A DNA stretch of 64,000 nucleotides. It comes from Pseudopedobacter sp035496935 (GTDB taxonomy: Bacteria > Bacteroidota > Bacteroidia > Sphingobacteriales > Sphingobacteriaceae). A program made the translations under genes and the position numbers. Below, in pieces: positions 7,729 through 16,609 of the stretch; within the stretch, counting starts at the first letter, position 1, and each line of letters starts with the position of its first letter. Under the pieces are notes generated by a model, which saw nothing but the letters and a program-made list of their open reading frames with translations, was not told the origin of the DNA and ran no database searches. Location of the stretch: positions 372,001 to 436,000 of the forward strand of contig DATJED010000014.1 in the NCBI GenBank assembly GCA_035496935.1. The letters run 5' to 3'.

Positions 7729-7779
7729 TGTTTTATTTTATTGACAATCAAGACTTTTAAATAGATAAAATGCAATGAT

Positions 7780-8634
7780 ATGGAAACTTTAGTACTGACA
7801 ACCGACTTTTCTGAAAACTCAAAACAAGCCGCCCGCTTTGGCTATGAATTAGCTAGGCATTTAAATGCAAAGGTATTATTACTAAACGCCCTTACAATCC
7901 CTATAATTCTTCCTCAGCCCGGGTTGGAAATATGGCCAGAAGAAGATTTAATTTCATTGACGAACGAATGCGAGACGCGTTTGAAAAGATTAAAAAGCGA
8001 CTTGGAGAACGGAGCTTATGAACACACGTATAAACCAAAAGTACAGTGTATTTGTAAGGTAGGGTTATTTACTGATGTGGTTAGCAGTTTGAAAAAGGAA
8101 CACAAGGTAGATTTGTTGGTACTTGGTGCCCACGACGGAGGAGTGCTAAGTCGGTTATTGATTGGAGACCACACTAGAGAGCTCATAAACCGTACTGAGA
8201 AACCTGCATTAATAGTGCCGAAGGGTAGCGTGTTAAAAAAAATCGAAAAGATTGCATTTGCGGCAGAGATGAAACACCTTGACAAGGATTTCGATACTGT
8301 TTGCCAGCTTATTAATTTAGCTCGTCCATTACATGCGGCAGTGCTGATAGCACATATCCTAAAAGATGGTGAGGACGTTACACATCATGAAAAAGCGCTT
8401 AAGGAATTTATCTCGAATCTTTCCAATAAGGCTAACTATCCACTTATTTATTATAGAATAATAAGAAGCACAACTGTAGAGGAAGGACTAAACTGGCTAT
8501 GTATAAACGGGCAGGTGGATATGCTGGCTATGGTACACGGGAAGTACCGTTTTTTTGAAACCCTTTACAGGAAAAGTCATACAGTAAGAATGGCAAATCG
8601 TATCGAAATTCCGCTACTCGTTTTTCCGGATTAA
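7780..8634 (+). CDS. Universal stress protein with two Usp domains
   Basis: A 284-residue cytoplasmic protein of two UspA domains (about 1-148 and 150-284). Domain one begins TLVLTTDFSENSKQAARFGYELA, the standard first strand and helix, and ends with the nucleotide-binding loop region LLVLGAHDGGVLSRLLIGDHT followed by PALIVP. The match to G-x2-G-x9-G is loose, so ATP binding is likely but not certain. Domain two is more divergent and lacks a recognisable loop. Tandem Usp proteins of this size are common in Bacteroidota and are induced by starvation, low oxygen or envelope stress. It probably leads an operon with the L,D-transpeptidase-like gene 79 nt downstream. A CRP/FNR-like site lies 51 nt upstream. 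Confidence 0.93.
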   Translation: METLVLTTDFSENSKQAARFGYELARHLNAKVLLLNALTIPIILPQPGLEIWPEEDLISLTNECETRLKRLKSDLENGAYEHTYKPKVQCICKVGLFTDVVSSLKKEHKVDLLVLGAHDGGVLSRLLIGDHTRELINRTEKPALIVPKGSVLKKIEKIAFAAEMKHLDKDFDTVCQLINLARPLHAAVLIAHILKDGEDVTHHEKALKEFISNLSNKANYPLIYYRIIRSTTVEEGLNWLCINGQVDMLAMVHGKYRFFETLYRKSHTVRMANRIEIPLLVFPD

Positions 8635-8713
8635 ATTACCAATAAAATACTTCGGTTGCCTTCAGGATCTAACTCGTTAAAAATAAATAGCGGTAACATT
8701 AACCAGAATTGGA

Positions 8714-10093
8714 GTGAAAAAGATCAGCAACACATTCTTCGCAATCGTAATTGCGTTCCTCATCATAAGGAATGATTCATTTGCTCAAATAAGAGCCGGT
8801 GAAAACGTAGAATTGCAAATAGAGCGTCTTACAGCAAGTCATCAGCTAAAATTCCCAACCCTCACTAAAAAAGTTTATGCGGATAAAAAAAACCAATTGA
8901 TTTGGTTTAATCCGGATCATAATCTTGTTTGGAAAGCCCACGAGTTGCTGTTCAATTCGGGCCAGTATGGTTTAAAACCAGATAACTTTCATTGCGATCA
9001 AATTACTGCTGGTTTGATAAATAACCTATTAGCCATAAAAGGAGCAAATGCGTATAAAACTTCTGCGGATATTCTCATCACGGACGCCATGATAAACTTT
9101 ATTAATCAGCTACATTACGGCATGGCAAATCCATCGTTCCCCTTAAAAAGCCTCGATAAGTTACCACCCATGCGGTCAATGGCCATTAATGTATTAAAAA
9201 AATCAATTGAAAGTAAGGAGTTCGATCGCGAGATTTTAAACGTTCAACCCATTTTTAAAGGTTATAAACAGCTTCAACAATTTCTAAAACTAATGGTTGG
9301 GCAATACACCGGCGATTGTTATGAGATTTCTGAAGAGACCGAGAAATTAATAGTGCTAAATCTTGAAAGATGGCGTTGGATAAACAGTATGGAAACATCA
9401 TATCTATTAATAAATATCCCCGCGTATGAGCTCCAGTTTTTTAAGAACGACTATGAAGTTCATAATTTCAGAACGATTGTAGGGCAAGCCAATAGCCCAA
9501 CCCCACTGCTATCCAGCAACATAAGAACAGTTAAAGTACCTTCCCTGCAAAAAGTTGCGATAAGCAGGGCTAAAGAAATCCTCCGCCGGGCTGCTGAAGA
9601 ACCGACTTACCTGCAGGCAAATCAGTTTTTGATTTGCGACACTCAAGGGAAAGTTATAGAGCCTACTTCTGAAAATTTGAGACTGGTACAAACAGACATT
9701 GCGAAGTATACCGTTGTTCAGGTGCTTTGGAAGTATAATACACCAGATAATATCGTTTTGTTTATAGAAGGGCAAAACCGACTTCATATCCGCGGTACAT
9801 CAGAAAAAAAAATATTTGAAAAAACAGATAGGGCTGTTAGCAAAGGTGATATTGTTGTTGAGGATATAGACGCTCTCTTGAAATCATTAATGACCCGAAA
9901 CAATTTACCACCCGATAATCAATATTTTGAACCGATGGTATTGAATTACAAGACAAAGGAAATCAGTCTACCAAAAACGCTTTCAATTTATATAGTATAT
10001 CTTACCTGTGACGTAAGAGACGGAATTTTAACCGGTTACAACGATGTTTACCACCTTGATGAAAAATTAATAAAGAAGATGAAATTAAGGTAG
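8714..10093 (+). CDS. L,D-transpeptidase-like protein with a destroyed active site
   Basis: A 459-residue secreted protein (signal peptide up to SFAQ) starting at GTG 8714, chosen because it gives a complete signal peptide. The layout follows YcbB-like enzymes: a scaffold region, then the YkuD entry NLERWRWI, LLINIPAYELQFF and FRTIVGQANSPTP, which align with the same landmarks in the enzyme at 5439-7073. Where that protein reads SHGCIRVEE this one reads SKGDIVVED: the catalytic Cys is Asp 379 and the His is Lys 377. The PG_binding_1 module is also absent. The frame is otherwise open, with the terminal NDVYHLDE motif kept, so this looks like a maintained pseudoenzyme rather than a decaying gene. 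It could bind peptidoglycan or regulate the active paralogue. Confidence 0.85.
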   Translation: MKKISNTFFAIVIAFLIIRNDSFAQIRAGENVELQIERLTASHQLKFPTLTKKVYADKKNQLIWFNPDHNLVWKAHELLFNSGQYGLKPDNFHCDQITAGLINNLLAIKGANAYKTSADILITDAMINFINQLHYGMANPSFPLKSLDKLPPMRSMAINVLKKSIESKEFDREILNVQPIFKGYKQLQQFLKLMVGQYTGDCYEISEETEKLIVLNLERWRWINSMETSYLLINIPAYELQFFKNDYEVHNFRTIVGQANSPTPLLSSNIRTVKVPSLQKVAISRAKEILRRAAEEPTYLQANQFLICDTQGKVIEPTSENLRLVQTDIAKYTVVQVLWKYNTPDNIVLFIEGQNRLHIRGTSEKKIFEKTDRAVSKGDIVVEDIDALLKSLMTRNNLPPDNQYFEPMVLNYKTKEISLPKTLSIYIVYLTCDVRDGILTGYNDVYHLDEKLIKKMKLR

Positions 10094-10245
10094 TATAAAG
10101 CGTATTGTTCTTTTAAATTATTGTGCCCGATAGTATCAAGGGTTTTTTAGTTATCAGAATCCTTAAATAAAGATTGATAAGTATGTAATCAATAATCGCT
10201 TGACCCGCCTTTAAACACTTGCTATTTAATTTTTTAAGGTTTTAT

Positions 10246-11319
10246 TCAGTTAAAAATGGGTTTTGACTGTGAAACGCCTTTCGTTGGGTTACAAATTAAC
10301 TGGTCGCTTCCATTCTTCAATATTTCATCCACACAAATTGCCCTATCTGACCATGACTCTCCGGATGTTGTTTTTATACGGTAGATCATCCAACGCTTAC
10401 CTGCATTATCAACAACAGTATTCGGTGCGCCAGGACCATAGATTCCCCTAGGCTGATTTTGTTGAACCAATGGGTTGCTACCTGTTGCTGTACCTTCAGG
10501 TGCTTTGGTAAACGGACCGTCCGGTGAAGAAGAATATGCGTACCCAATAGCATACCGGGCCAATGCACCTCCAGAACCGTTATAGAGCATATAATATCTA
10601 TGGTTGGCATCAGCATTTGGAGCATAATAAACCAAAGGGTGTTCAATGTTTACATTTTCCCAAGCCTGTGTAATGGACAACACCTTTTTATCTGTACCAG
10701 CAATGGTTGATAGTCCATCTGAGCTTAATTCAACACATCTTAACTCCGGCGATGTACCCGTACCAACATACTTCGCATAATACAGATAAACTTTCTCGGA
10801 AACCGGATCTTTAAACACTGAAGGATCTATAACCGGTATGAAGTTATTTTGAGCATCTTTTTTTACTATCAAAGTTGCATTCGCATCAGTATAAGGCCCT
10901 TCTGGCGTAGAAGAAGTTGCTACACCAATTGTTCTGTTGTTTGAACCGAGTACATGTGTATAATACAAATTATAAGTTCCATTATATTTAAAACTGCCTG
11001 CCGACCAAAAATCTCCTTTGGATTTTGTAAAACAAACCGGTTTTGCAGTCCATGTTATTAAATCGGGTGAAGAGTATATTTTATAAGTATTGTTATTTGG
11101 ATGCACCAGATAAAAGAGATTTCCGCCTTTAAATATTTCGGGATCTGACGGCTTTTTAGCGGTAGAAATCACTGGGTTTGAAAAAGATGAAACACCTACA
11201 TCAGTATTTACATCTGAGGTATCCTGCTTTGGTGGAGTAAAGCTGACCTTATCCCCTCTTTTACAAGATTGTAAAATTGCAAAACATGCAATAGCCAGCA
11301 TTAGAAGTTTATTTTTCAT
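10246..11319 (-). CDS. Glycoside hydrolase family 43 lipoprotein
   Basis: A 357-residue lipoprotein (lipobox around LQSC, Cys 19). The five-bladed beta-propeller of GH43 is recognisable by its three acidic catalytic positions: D59 in SDPEIF (general base), D165 in VIDPSVF (pKa modulator) and E226 in NIEHPLVYY (general acid). GH43 enzymes are beta-xylosidases, alpha-L-arabinofuranosidases or, in some subfamilies, exo-beta-1,3-galactanases; sequence alone does not choose. The lipid anchor places it at the outer or inner membrane. It is transcribed away from the T9SS/PL8 operon and shares the 446-bp upstream region with it, so it is probably part of the same utilisation locus. A one-mismatch copy of the operon operator (11435-11445) is oriented towards it. 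Confidence 0.87.
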   Translation of the reverse strand: MKNKLLMLAIACFAILQSCKRGDKVSFTPPKQDTSDVNTDVGVSSFSNPVISTAKKPSDPEIFKGGNLFYLVHPNNNTYKIYSSPDLITWTAKPVCFTKSKGDFWSAGSFKYNGTYNLYYTHVLGSNNRTIGVATSSTPEGPYTDANATLIVKKDAQNNFIPVIDPSVFKDPVSEKVYLYYAKYVGTGTSPELRCVELSSDGLSTIAGTDKKVLSITQAWENVNIEHPLVYYAPNADANHRYYMLYNGSGGALARYAIGYAYSSSPDGPFTKAPEGTATGSNPLVQQNQPRGIYGPGAPNTVVDNAGKRWMIYRIKTTSGESWSDRAICVDEILKNGSDQLICNPTKGVSQSKPIFN

Positions 11320-11765
11320 GAAAGTCTATTTGGTCGTGGTTGGTTAATAAATTGCGACTGTCTACATCATTTTTATCATACAATATTAAAAACAATCAAC
11401 CAGTGCGGTTTACCACAAATGTGTCAATTACTAACGATTTTGTAGCACAATAACTTTGGAAGGCACTCACCTGTTTACAAGAAATGGAAAGTAAATTAAA
11501 TTGCCGAGGACGACATTCTTTAACCGGCCAAATCATGCGAAAACAATTACGCCATCTTTAGAATTGAATAGACTATGATTGAGCTACTCCATATTCTACA
11601 ATTTTGGCAACCAAATCTACAAAATTGATAAATCCCTTGCTTTGAGTACAATAGATTTGTTATAAAGAAACCGTTACTACTTAATCAATACTGTAAATAA
11701 GTATAGGTCGCCAGTGTAGCAAACTCTTCCTGTTTTAAAATTATAACCAAACAAATTATTTAATT
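11320..11765. other. Divergent promoter region between GH43 and the PL8 operon
   Basis: This 446-bp stretch has no gene. It carries, for the plus operon, the 21-bp-spaced direct repeat at 11596-11627 and a TAGATTTG box at 11652-11659. For the minus-strand GH43 gene it has CTACAAAATCG read on the minus strand at 11445-11435, one mismatch from the plus-operon motif. I see no hairpin or other structured element. Confidence 0.6.
11596..11659 (+). promoter_or_regulatory. Candidate HTCS operator and promoter of the PL8 operon
   Basis: Direct repeat CTACAATTTTG (11596-11606) and CTACAAAATTG (11617-11627), 21 bp apart, followed after 24 nt by TAGATTTG (11652-11659). TAGATTTG is an exact match to the Bacteroidota -7 element TAnnTTTG. 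No good -33 TTTG lies at normal spacing, as expected of an activator-dependent promoter. Two-turn direct repeats are what AraC-family proteins bind. The same layout occurs upstream of the susC operon at 62446-62383. Binding by the hybrid sensor encoded at 26431-30480 is an inference. Confidence 0.6.
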
Positions 11766-12939
11766 ATGAAAAAAATCGTACTTATTTTAACTGCTGTTTT
11801 TATAGCTGGTATGGCACGGGCGCAGTCTGATGGTGATTATCGCACTAAAACTTCTGTTTATCCTAATTCGGGCAAGAACTATGATTACACTTGGGGGAAA
11901 AGTGTTTGGTGGGAAATACGTGTTGGTGGCCAATGGATAGATGCTACAACCATTGATCCTAATACTGGGGTAGAATATGGCACCCCACAGCCTAGCAACG
12001 CATCAGGAACCATCACTTTGCGTCCACGGATTGCGGAAGGCGGGGAAACCGTTAATGATGACGAATTTGAAATAAATACAGGTGCCGCAAAATCGCCTTT
12101 ACGTCCTGCAACAAATTTGGTTTTGTTATCCGGGTTTAAATTAATTATGGGGATAAACAAAACGGGGCAAGGGAGAGTTATTGAGTTTAACAATATAGAG
12201 TTACAGGGAACATCGTTATTAAGTGGCAGTACATCCCCAGATGACCCTAGTGCTGCAATTAATGATGTTAAAATTAATGGCAATTTGACAGTGGCACCCG
12301 GAGCTACATTTAACACATCAGGCACCAACTCTACAGGCAATGTTGTTTTTACCACACAAGCAGGTTATGATAACAGACCCATTGGTTCTAACATAAATTA
12401 CGGCACCGTTAGTGTTTTTGCCGTTGACCTTATTAGCTTTCGATGCGAAAAAATCCTTAAATATTAATAAGTTAAGCTGGAAAACAACCAATGAAATTAA
12501 TACCAATAGAATTGAGGTAGAAAGAGCCTCTAACGGTTCTAATTTCGTAAGAATAGGAGCGCTTACAACTCATAATGTATCAGGAGAACACTTTTACAAT
12601 TTTGAAGACGAAAGTCCATTACCGGGCGATAATTATTACCGCTTAAAAATGTTTGATAACGACGGTGCGTTTGCGTACAGTCCGATTAAAGCATTAGGCT
12701 CAAGAGTTTCTTTAACCGTATATCCAAATCCGGTAACTACACAATTACACATCTCTTTAGCAAACGTTGCAAATATGGTAACTGCTAAAGTATATGATGT
12801 ATCTGGTAGGGTTGTTTTATCCGCAAATGTTGCGAACACTGCTAAATTCAGTGTAGATACGCAGTCATTATTAAACGGTACTTACGTACTTAAATTGGAT
12901 ATTGACGGAGTGGCAAGTTCAAGAAAATTTATTAAATAA
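11766..12939 (+). pseudogene. T9SS-sorted secreted protein, split by a one-base frameshift
   Basis: Two overlapping frames (11766-12467 and 12412-12939) are the halves of one protein. The first has a signal peptide (MKKIVLILTAVFIAGMARAQ) and about 200 residues of unrecognised beta-rich, Asn/Gly/Thr-rich sequence. The second, one base out of frame, carries the linker LPLTLLAFDAKK, an Fn3-like ERASNGSNFVRIG segment and a T9SS type A sorting domain starting at VYPNPVTTQLHISL and ending SSRKFIK. Removing one T from the T5 run at 12415-12419 joins them as VSVLPLTLLAFDAKK, the normal Bacteroidota linker, for about 390 residues. This may be a sequencing error, a real mutation or slippage. Function is unknown; it leads the operon containing PL8 and shares its sorting module, so it is probably a surface or secreted partner of the lyase. 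Confidence 0.8.
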
Positions 12940-13098
12940 TTGAAAGGCCAAATTTTCTTGGATAGGTTGTTTCGTAACACATTGTCAGACTTAGAGGCTC
13001 ACTTATAGTCTCGTTTAAATAGTTTGCTTAATGAGACACTGCCTTATAAAAACTTGTTCAGCCATGAAGTTTAAACTTATGCTGAAAGACTTATTACT

Positions 13099-16000
13099 AT
13101 GAAAAGACTTCTGATAATAAATATATTACTGTGTGCTTCTTTTTGGGCAAGAGCCCAATTCATTTTCACTGATTTTGAGAATGCTAACTTAGCAAATTTT
13201 AGTACGGATGGCACTACCAGTCTGAACATTAGTAGCGAACATGTAAAAAGTGGCACAAAAGCGTTGGAATGGACTGCTGAGAACGGAAAAAAGCTCATTG
13301 TAACAAATCTTAACATTCAAGTTGACAAACCAAAAGATGCCGGTGCAGAATTGTTCGTTTATAACGCCGAACCCTCCAATGATAAACTGATATTTGAGTT
13401 TACAGACAATAGCGGAAACGTTAAACGTACCGGCACTATGCTTTTAAATTTTAAAGGTTGGCGGGATTATCATCGTAATTATAGAGAAGATTACAACAAT
13501 GGCGCAACTCTCCCCAAATTTCTTTTAAAAGAATGCCGTATTACGTATGTGCGGGCTGAGGGAACTACCGGAACAAGAAAATTGTACTTCGACAATTTAA
13601 CATTCATTGGCGATCCAGAAGTGCGTCAGCCTGGGCCACATATGGCATTAGATTATCAGCATTTTTTCCAAGAAAAGAATGCCGCAGAAGACCCTTTAGG
13701 TTCATATTTAAAAAAACCGAATTTCCCGGTAATTCCAAGCGCTTCTCCTGAAGAATTAACTGGCTTACAAACCATCAGAAATAGCTATACAAGAGCAACT
13801 GGCCCGGTAGATCCGTCAGCTGTAATAGCTGCCGAAACTTACGTAGATAACTGTGGCATCGGTCGAAACGTTGATGGAACAATTAAAGGAAGAGGTATGT
13901 TAGGGATTAGTAATCCTGACACTTTGGTTTTGGTCTCGACCCACATTCAGTCATTAGCTCGAGCGGCTCGGTTTAATGGGGACGCAAATGCAAAAAGCAA
14001 ATTGATATTATTCACAGAATATATCCTTGACCAAGGAATTGCTGAAGGTGGGCGTAACGATATGGTAACAAACAGTTATACAAACGTTCGTACATTTCCT
14101 ATTGGTTTTTTCGAAGCGTTGCCGTTATACGCAGAACCCATGCGTACCGAAGTGATCAACCTGTTGAAATGGTCTAACGACTACAACAAAATTTATGAGT
14201 TAAATCCAACTCCCGGACAAAACACTGATTTTTTATATCTTAAAGTTACTTTTTTGATAGAGATAGCTTGCGCTTTAACATCTGATGACGAGGCCGTTAA
14301 CGACTTAAAACACATTAAATATTTTTTAGAACGCAACACAGACATTAGTGAAGGCGACAGGGACGGTATAAAGCTAGATGGAACAGGTTTTCACCACAAA
14401 TCTAACCAAGTACGTTATTTATACGCTTTTGGAGGATGGGTAGAGAGAGCATACAGTTTAAAAGGTACGCCATTTAGAGTTAATAAGGCTGCATATGATA
14501 ATATGGCTTTCGCATTTAAAAACATGTTTTTACAATCTTCACGCGGCGGTCTTTATTCTAACGCAGCCGCAGGCAGAGTGCCATTTCAGGCATCATTACC
14601 GGTAAGTCAAACACAATTGAGGCAATTGGTAGAGATAGGTGGAGACATTATAGGAAGTAGCTTTGAGCCAGATTTAGCTGCGTTTTATAACTACACTTAC
14701 AATGTTGATTATTACGGAGTTGCTAAAGGAGACTACGATAATTTTTATACCTCTAACTATTCCAACTTGGGCGTATTAAAAAGAGGAAATTGGACTGCTT
14801 CCATGAAAGGTTTTAACACCATATTTAAAGGCACAGAAATTTATCCGACAGAAAACAGATACGGGCGTTACCAAAGTTATGGTGCATTAGAAATTCTTTA
14901 CAACGGAAGTTTAGAAGATACAGGTTACATACTTAATGGAGCTGGCTGGGACTGGAACTATATGCCAGGTACCACCTCTGTGGTGTTGCCTTTTTCCGAA
15001 CTACAACCAAAAACATCTAACGCAAGTGAATGGCAAGAACTAGATTTTGCTGGTGCACTTTCTTTAGGAAAGAATGGAATCTTTGGAATGGACTTTTCTC
15101 AACTAAACAAAGGCTATTACACGCCTAGCAGTTTGAAGTTTAAAAAGTCTGTTTTTGCTTTTGATAACCTGTTAATTTGTTTAGGTAGTGACATAAGTGT
15201 TGGCAATAACCAAGGGAGCGTGGTTTCAAACTTATTTCAAGCAATAAGCACAACGGCAACCCCAACCATATATGTAAATTCAACTGTGCCCCAAACAGGT
15301 ACTTTTAACGGTAGTTATCCTTTAACAGATTCTTATCAATGGTTAACAAGTTCGCAGGGTACAGGTTTTTACTTACCAAAAGGAAATAATGATTACCGCG
15401 TTGAAGGAGGATCACAAACTACACCAGTTTATACTACAACTGATGGCTCAGTTACCAGCACAGCTAATTTCACTAGAGCATATTTGGTACACGGCAACCA
15501 GCCTACAACGGCTGCGCCAGCAAAATACGAATATGTAGTTGCGCCAAACATAGCATCAGCCGATATGCAGACACTTGCGCAAACGCTTGCTAGCGGAAGT
15601 GTTTACACCGTTCTTAACCAAACTAGCGAGTTTCACGCAATCAAGTATATTCCAGACAATTCAACTTCTTATGTTGTTTTCTCAAAAGCTCCAATAGCGG
15701 TAAACGTTGGTTTGGTAGAAAGTGTTTCGGGACAGGCGATGTTTAACGTGAAAGAATATGGAGCAGATATGGTGTTGGTTACGCTAAACAATCCGGATCT
15801 AAATATGGTAATTGATGCCAACAAGGATTTTATCGCTACTAATCCACATTTTATCAACTTAGGCTTAACTGGTGATTATACCATTGTATCAAATCCTAAC
15901 AGCTCTAGTGTTAATCAGCAAGGTAATTTGCTAACGGTTGGCTTTACTGTAAAAGACGGTTTGCCTTCAAGTATCTTACTACAAAAAAACACGGTTACGC

Positions 16001-16551
16001 CAATTAAGCTGGTGAATTTTAATGGTGCGCTACAAAACGCTGCAGTTCAATTAAACTGGACTAGTGCAGAAGAAAAAAATGTAAATAAGTTTGTGCTTTA
16101 TAGAAGTGCAGACGGAATTAACTTCGACCAGATTACCCAAGTTACTGCTAAAGGCAACTCATCGCAACTGATAAAGTACAATTATACCGATAAAGATTTT
16201 GACACGTTTGCCAGTACAGTTTATTACAAATTGCAGAGTATTGATACCGATGGAAGCATAAGTTCCGAAAAAACTATTGCGATAAAACTACCTGAACAAC
16301 AGTCAAAAGTTTCCTTTTATCCAAACCCGGTTTCATCATACATGACTATCAGCCTAGAGGCAGAAGAACCACATAATGGTGAGATAAGAGTTTACAGCTT
16401 AAGCGGAAAATTAGAGTTTAATAAAAAAGTTGACCTTAAGCAGGGATTTAATCATTTTCCGGTTTTTTTACAAGACCTAAATACAGGCGAGTATATCATC
16501 CAGCTAAAAACAGATAAAATTAACGCAACACAAAAATTTATAAAGCTTTAA
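13099..16551 (+). CDS. Polysaccharide lyase family 8, chondroitinase ABC-type, T9SS-secreted
   Basis: An 1150-residue secreted lyase that cleaves uronic-acid-containing glycosaminoglycans by beta-elimination. After the signal peptide comes a beta-sandwich carbohydrate-binding domain (about 20-180), the alpha-toroid (about 200-510), then beta-sandwich domains. Residues expected from Proteus vulgaris chondroitinase ABC are present with matching spacing: H433 and Y440 in FHHKSNQVRYLY (H501/Y508), R493 in AAAGRVP (R560) and E585 in TENRYGRY (E653). About 190 extra residues follow: an Fn3-like segment (IKLVNFNGALQNAAVQLNW) and a T9SS sorting domain (SFYPNPVSSYMTISL to ATQKFIKL). Substrates of the family are chondroitin, dermatan and hyaluronan; exact specificity is unproven. 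T9SS export means extracellular or surface action, the first step before SusCD import. Confidence 0.88.
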   Translation: MKRLLIINILLCASFWARAQFIFTDFENANLANFSTDGTTSLNISSEHVKSGTKALEWTAENGKKLIVTNLNIQVDKPKDAGAELFVYNAEPSNDKLIFEFTDNSGNVKRTGTMLLNFKGWRDYHRNYREDYNNGATLPKFLLKECRITYVRAEGTTGTRKLYFDNLTFIGDPEVRQPGPHMALDYQHFFQEKNAAEDPLGSYLKKPNFPVIPSASPEELTGLQTIRNSYTRATGPVDPSAVIAAETYVDNCGIGRNVDGTIKGRGMLGISNPDTLVLVSTHIQSLARAARFNGDANAKSKLILFTEYILDQGIAEGGRNDMVTNSYTNVRTFPIGFFEALPLYAEPMRTEVINLLKWSNDYNKIYELNPTPGQNTDFLYLKVTFLIEIACALTSDDEAVNDLKHIKYFLERNTDISEGDRDGIKLDGTGFHHKSNQVRYLYAFGGWVERAYSLKGTPFRVNKAAYDNMAFAFKNMFLQSSRGGLYSNAAAGRVPFQASLPVSQTQLRQLVEIGGDIIGSSFEPDLAAFYNYTYNVDYYGVAKGDYDNFYTSNYSNLGVLKRGNWTASMKGFNTIFKGTEIYPTENRYGRYQSYGALEILYNGSLEDTGYILNGAGWDWNYMPGTTSVVLPFSELQPKTSNASEWQELDFAGALSLGKNGIFGMDFSQLNKGYYTPSSLKFKKSVFAFDNLLICLGSDISVGNNQGSVVSNLFQAISTTATPTIYVNSTVPQTGTFNGSYPLTDSYQWLTSSQGTGFYLPKGNNDYRVEGGSQTTPVYTTTDGSVTSTANFTRAYLVHGNQPTTAAPAKYEYVVAPNIASADMQTLAQTLASGSVYTVLNQTSEFHAIKYIPDNSTSYVVFSKAPIAVNVGLVESVSGQAMFNVKEYGADMVLVTLNNPDLNMVIDANKDFIATNPHFINLGLTGDYTIVSNPNSSSVNQQGNLLTVGFTVKDGLPSSILLQKNTVTPIKLVNFNGALQNAAVQLNWTSAEEKNVNKFVLYRSADGINFDQITQVTAKGNSSQLIKYNYTDKDFDTFASTVYYKLQSIDTDGSISSEKTIAIKLPEQQSKVSFYPNPVSSYMTISLEAEEPHNGEIRVYSLSGKLEFNKKVDLKQGFNHFPVFLQDLNTGEYIIQLKTDKINATQKFIKL

Positions 16552-16609
16552 TAGTCAGAAAGCAAAGTCCACTTCCTGAGTTAATACCACATAAAAGAAG
16601 ATTTAATTA

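Noticed and set aside
8714..10093. The L,D-transpeptidase-like gene as a decayed pseudogene
   Set aside because: The frame is intact over 459 codons with a signal peptide and conserved C-terminal motif; only the catalytic motif and one module are lost.
12940..13098. Palindrome AAGTTTAAACTT at 13067-13078 as an operator for PL8
   Set aside because: A simple AT-rich palindrome 20 nt from the start codon, with no second copy elsewhere; coincidence is likely.
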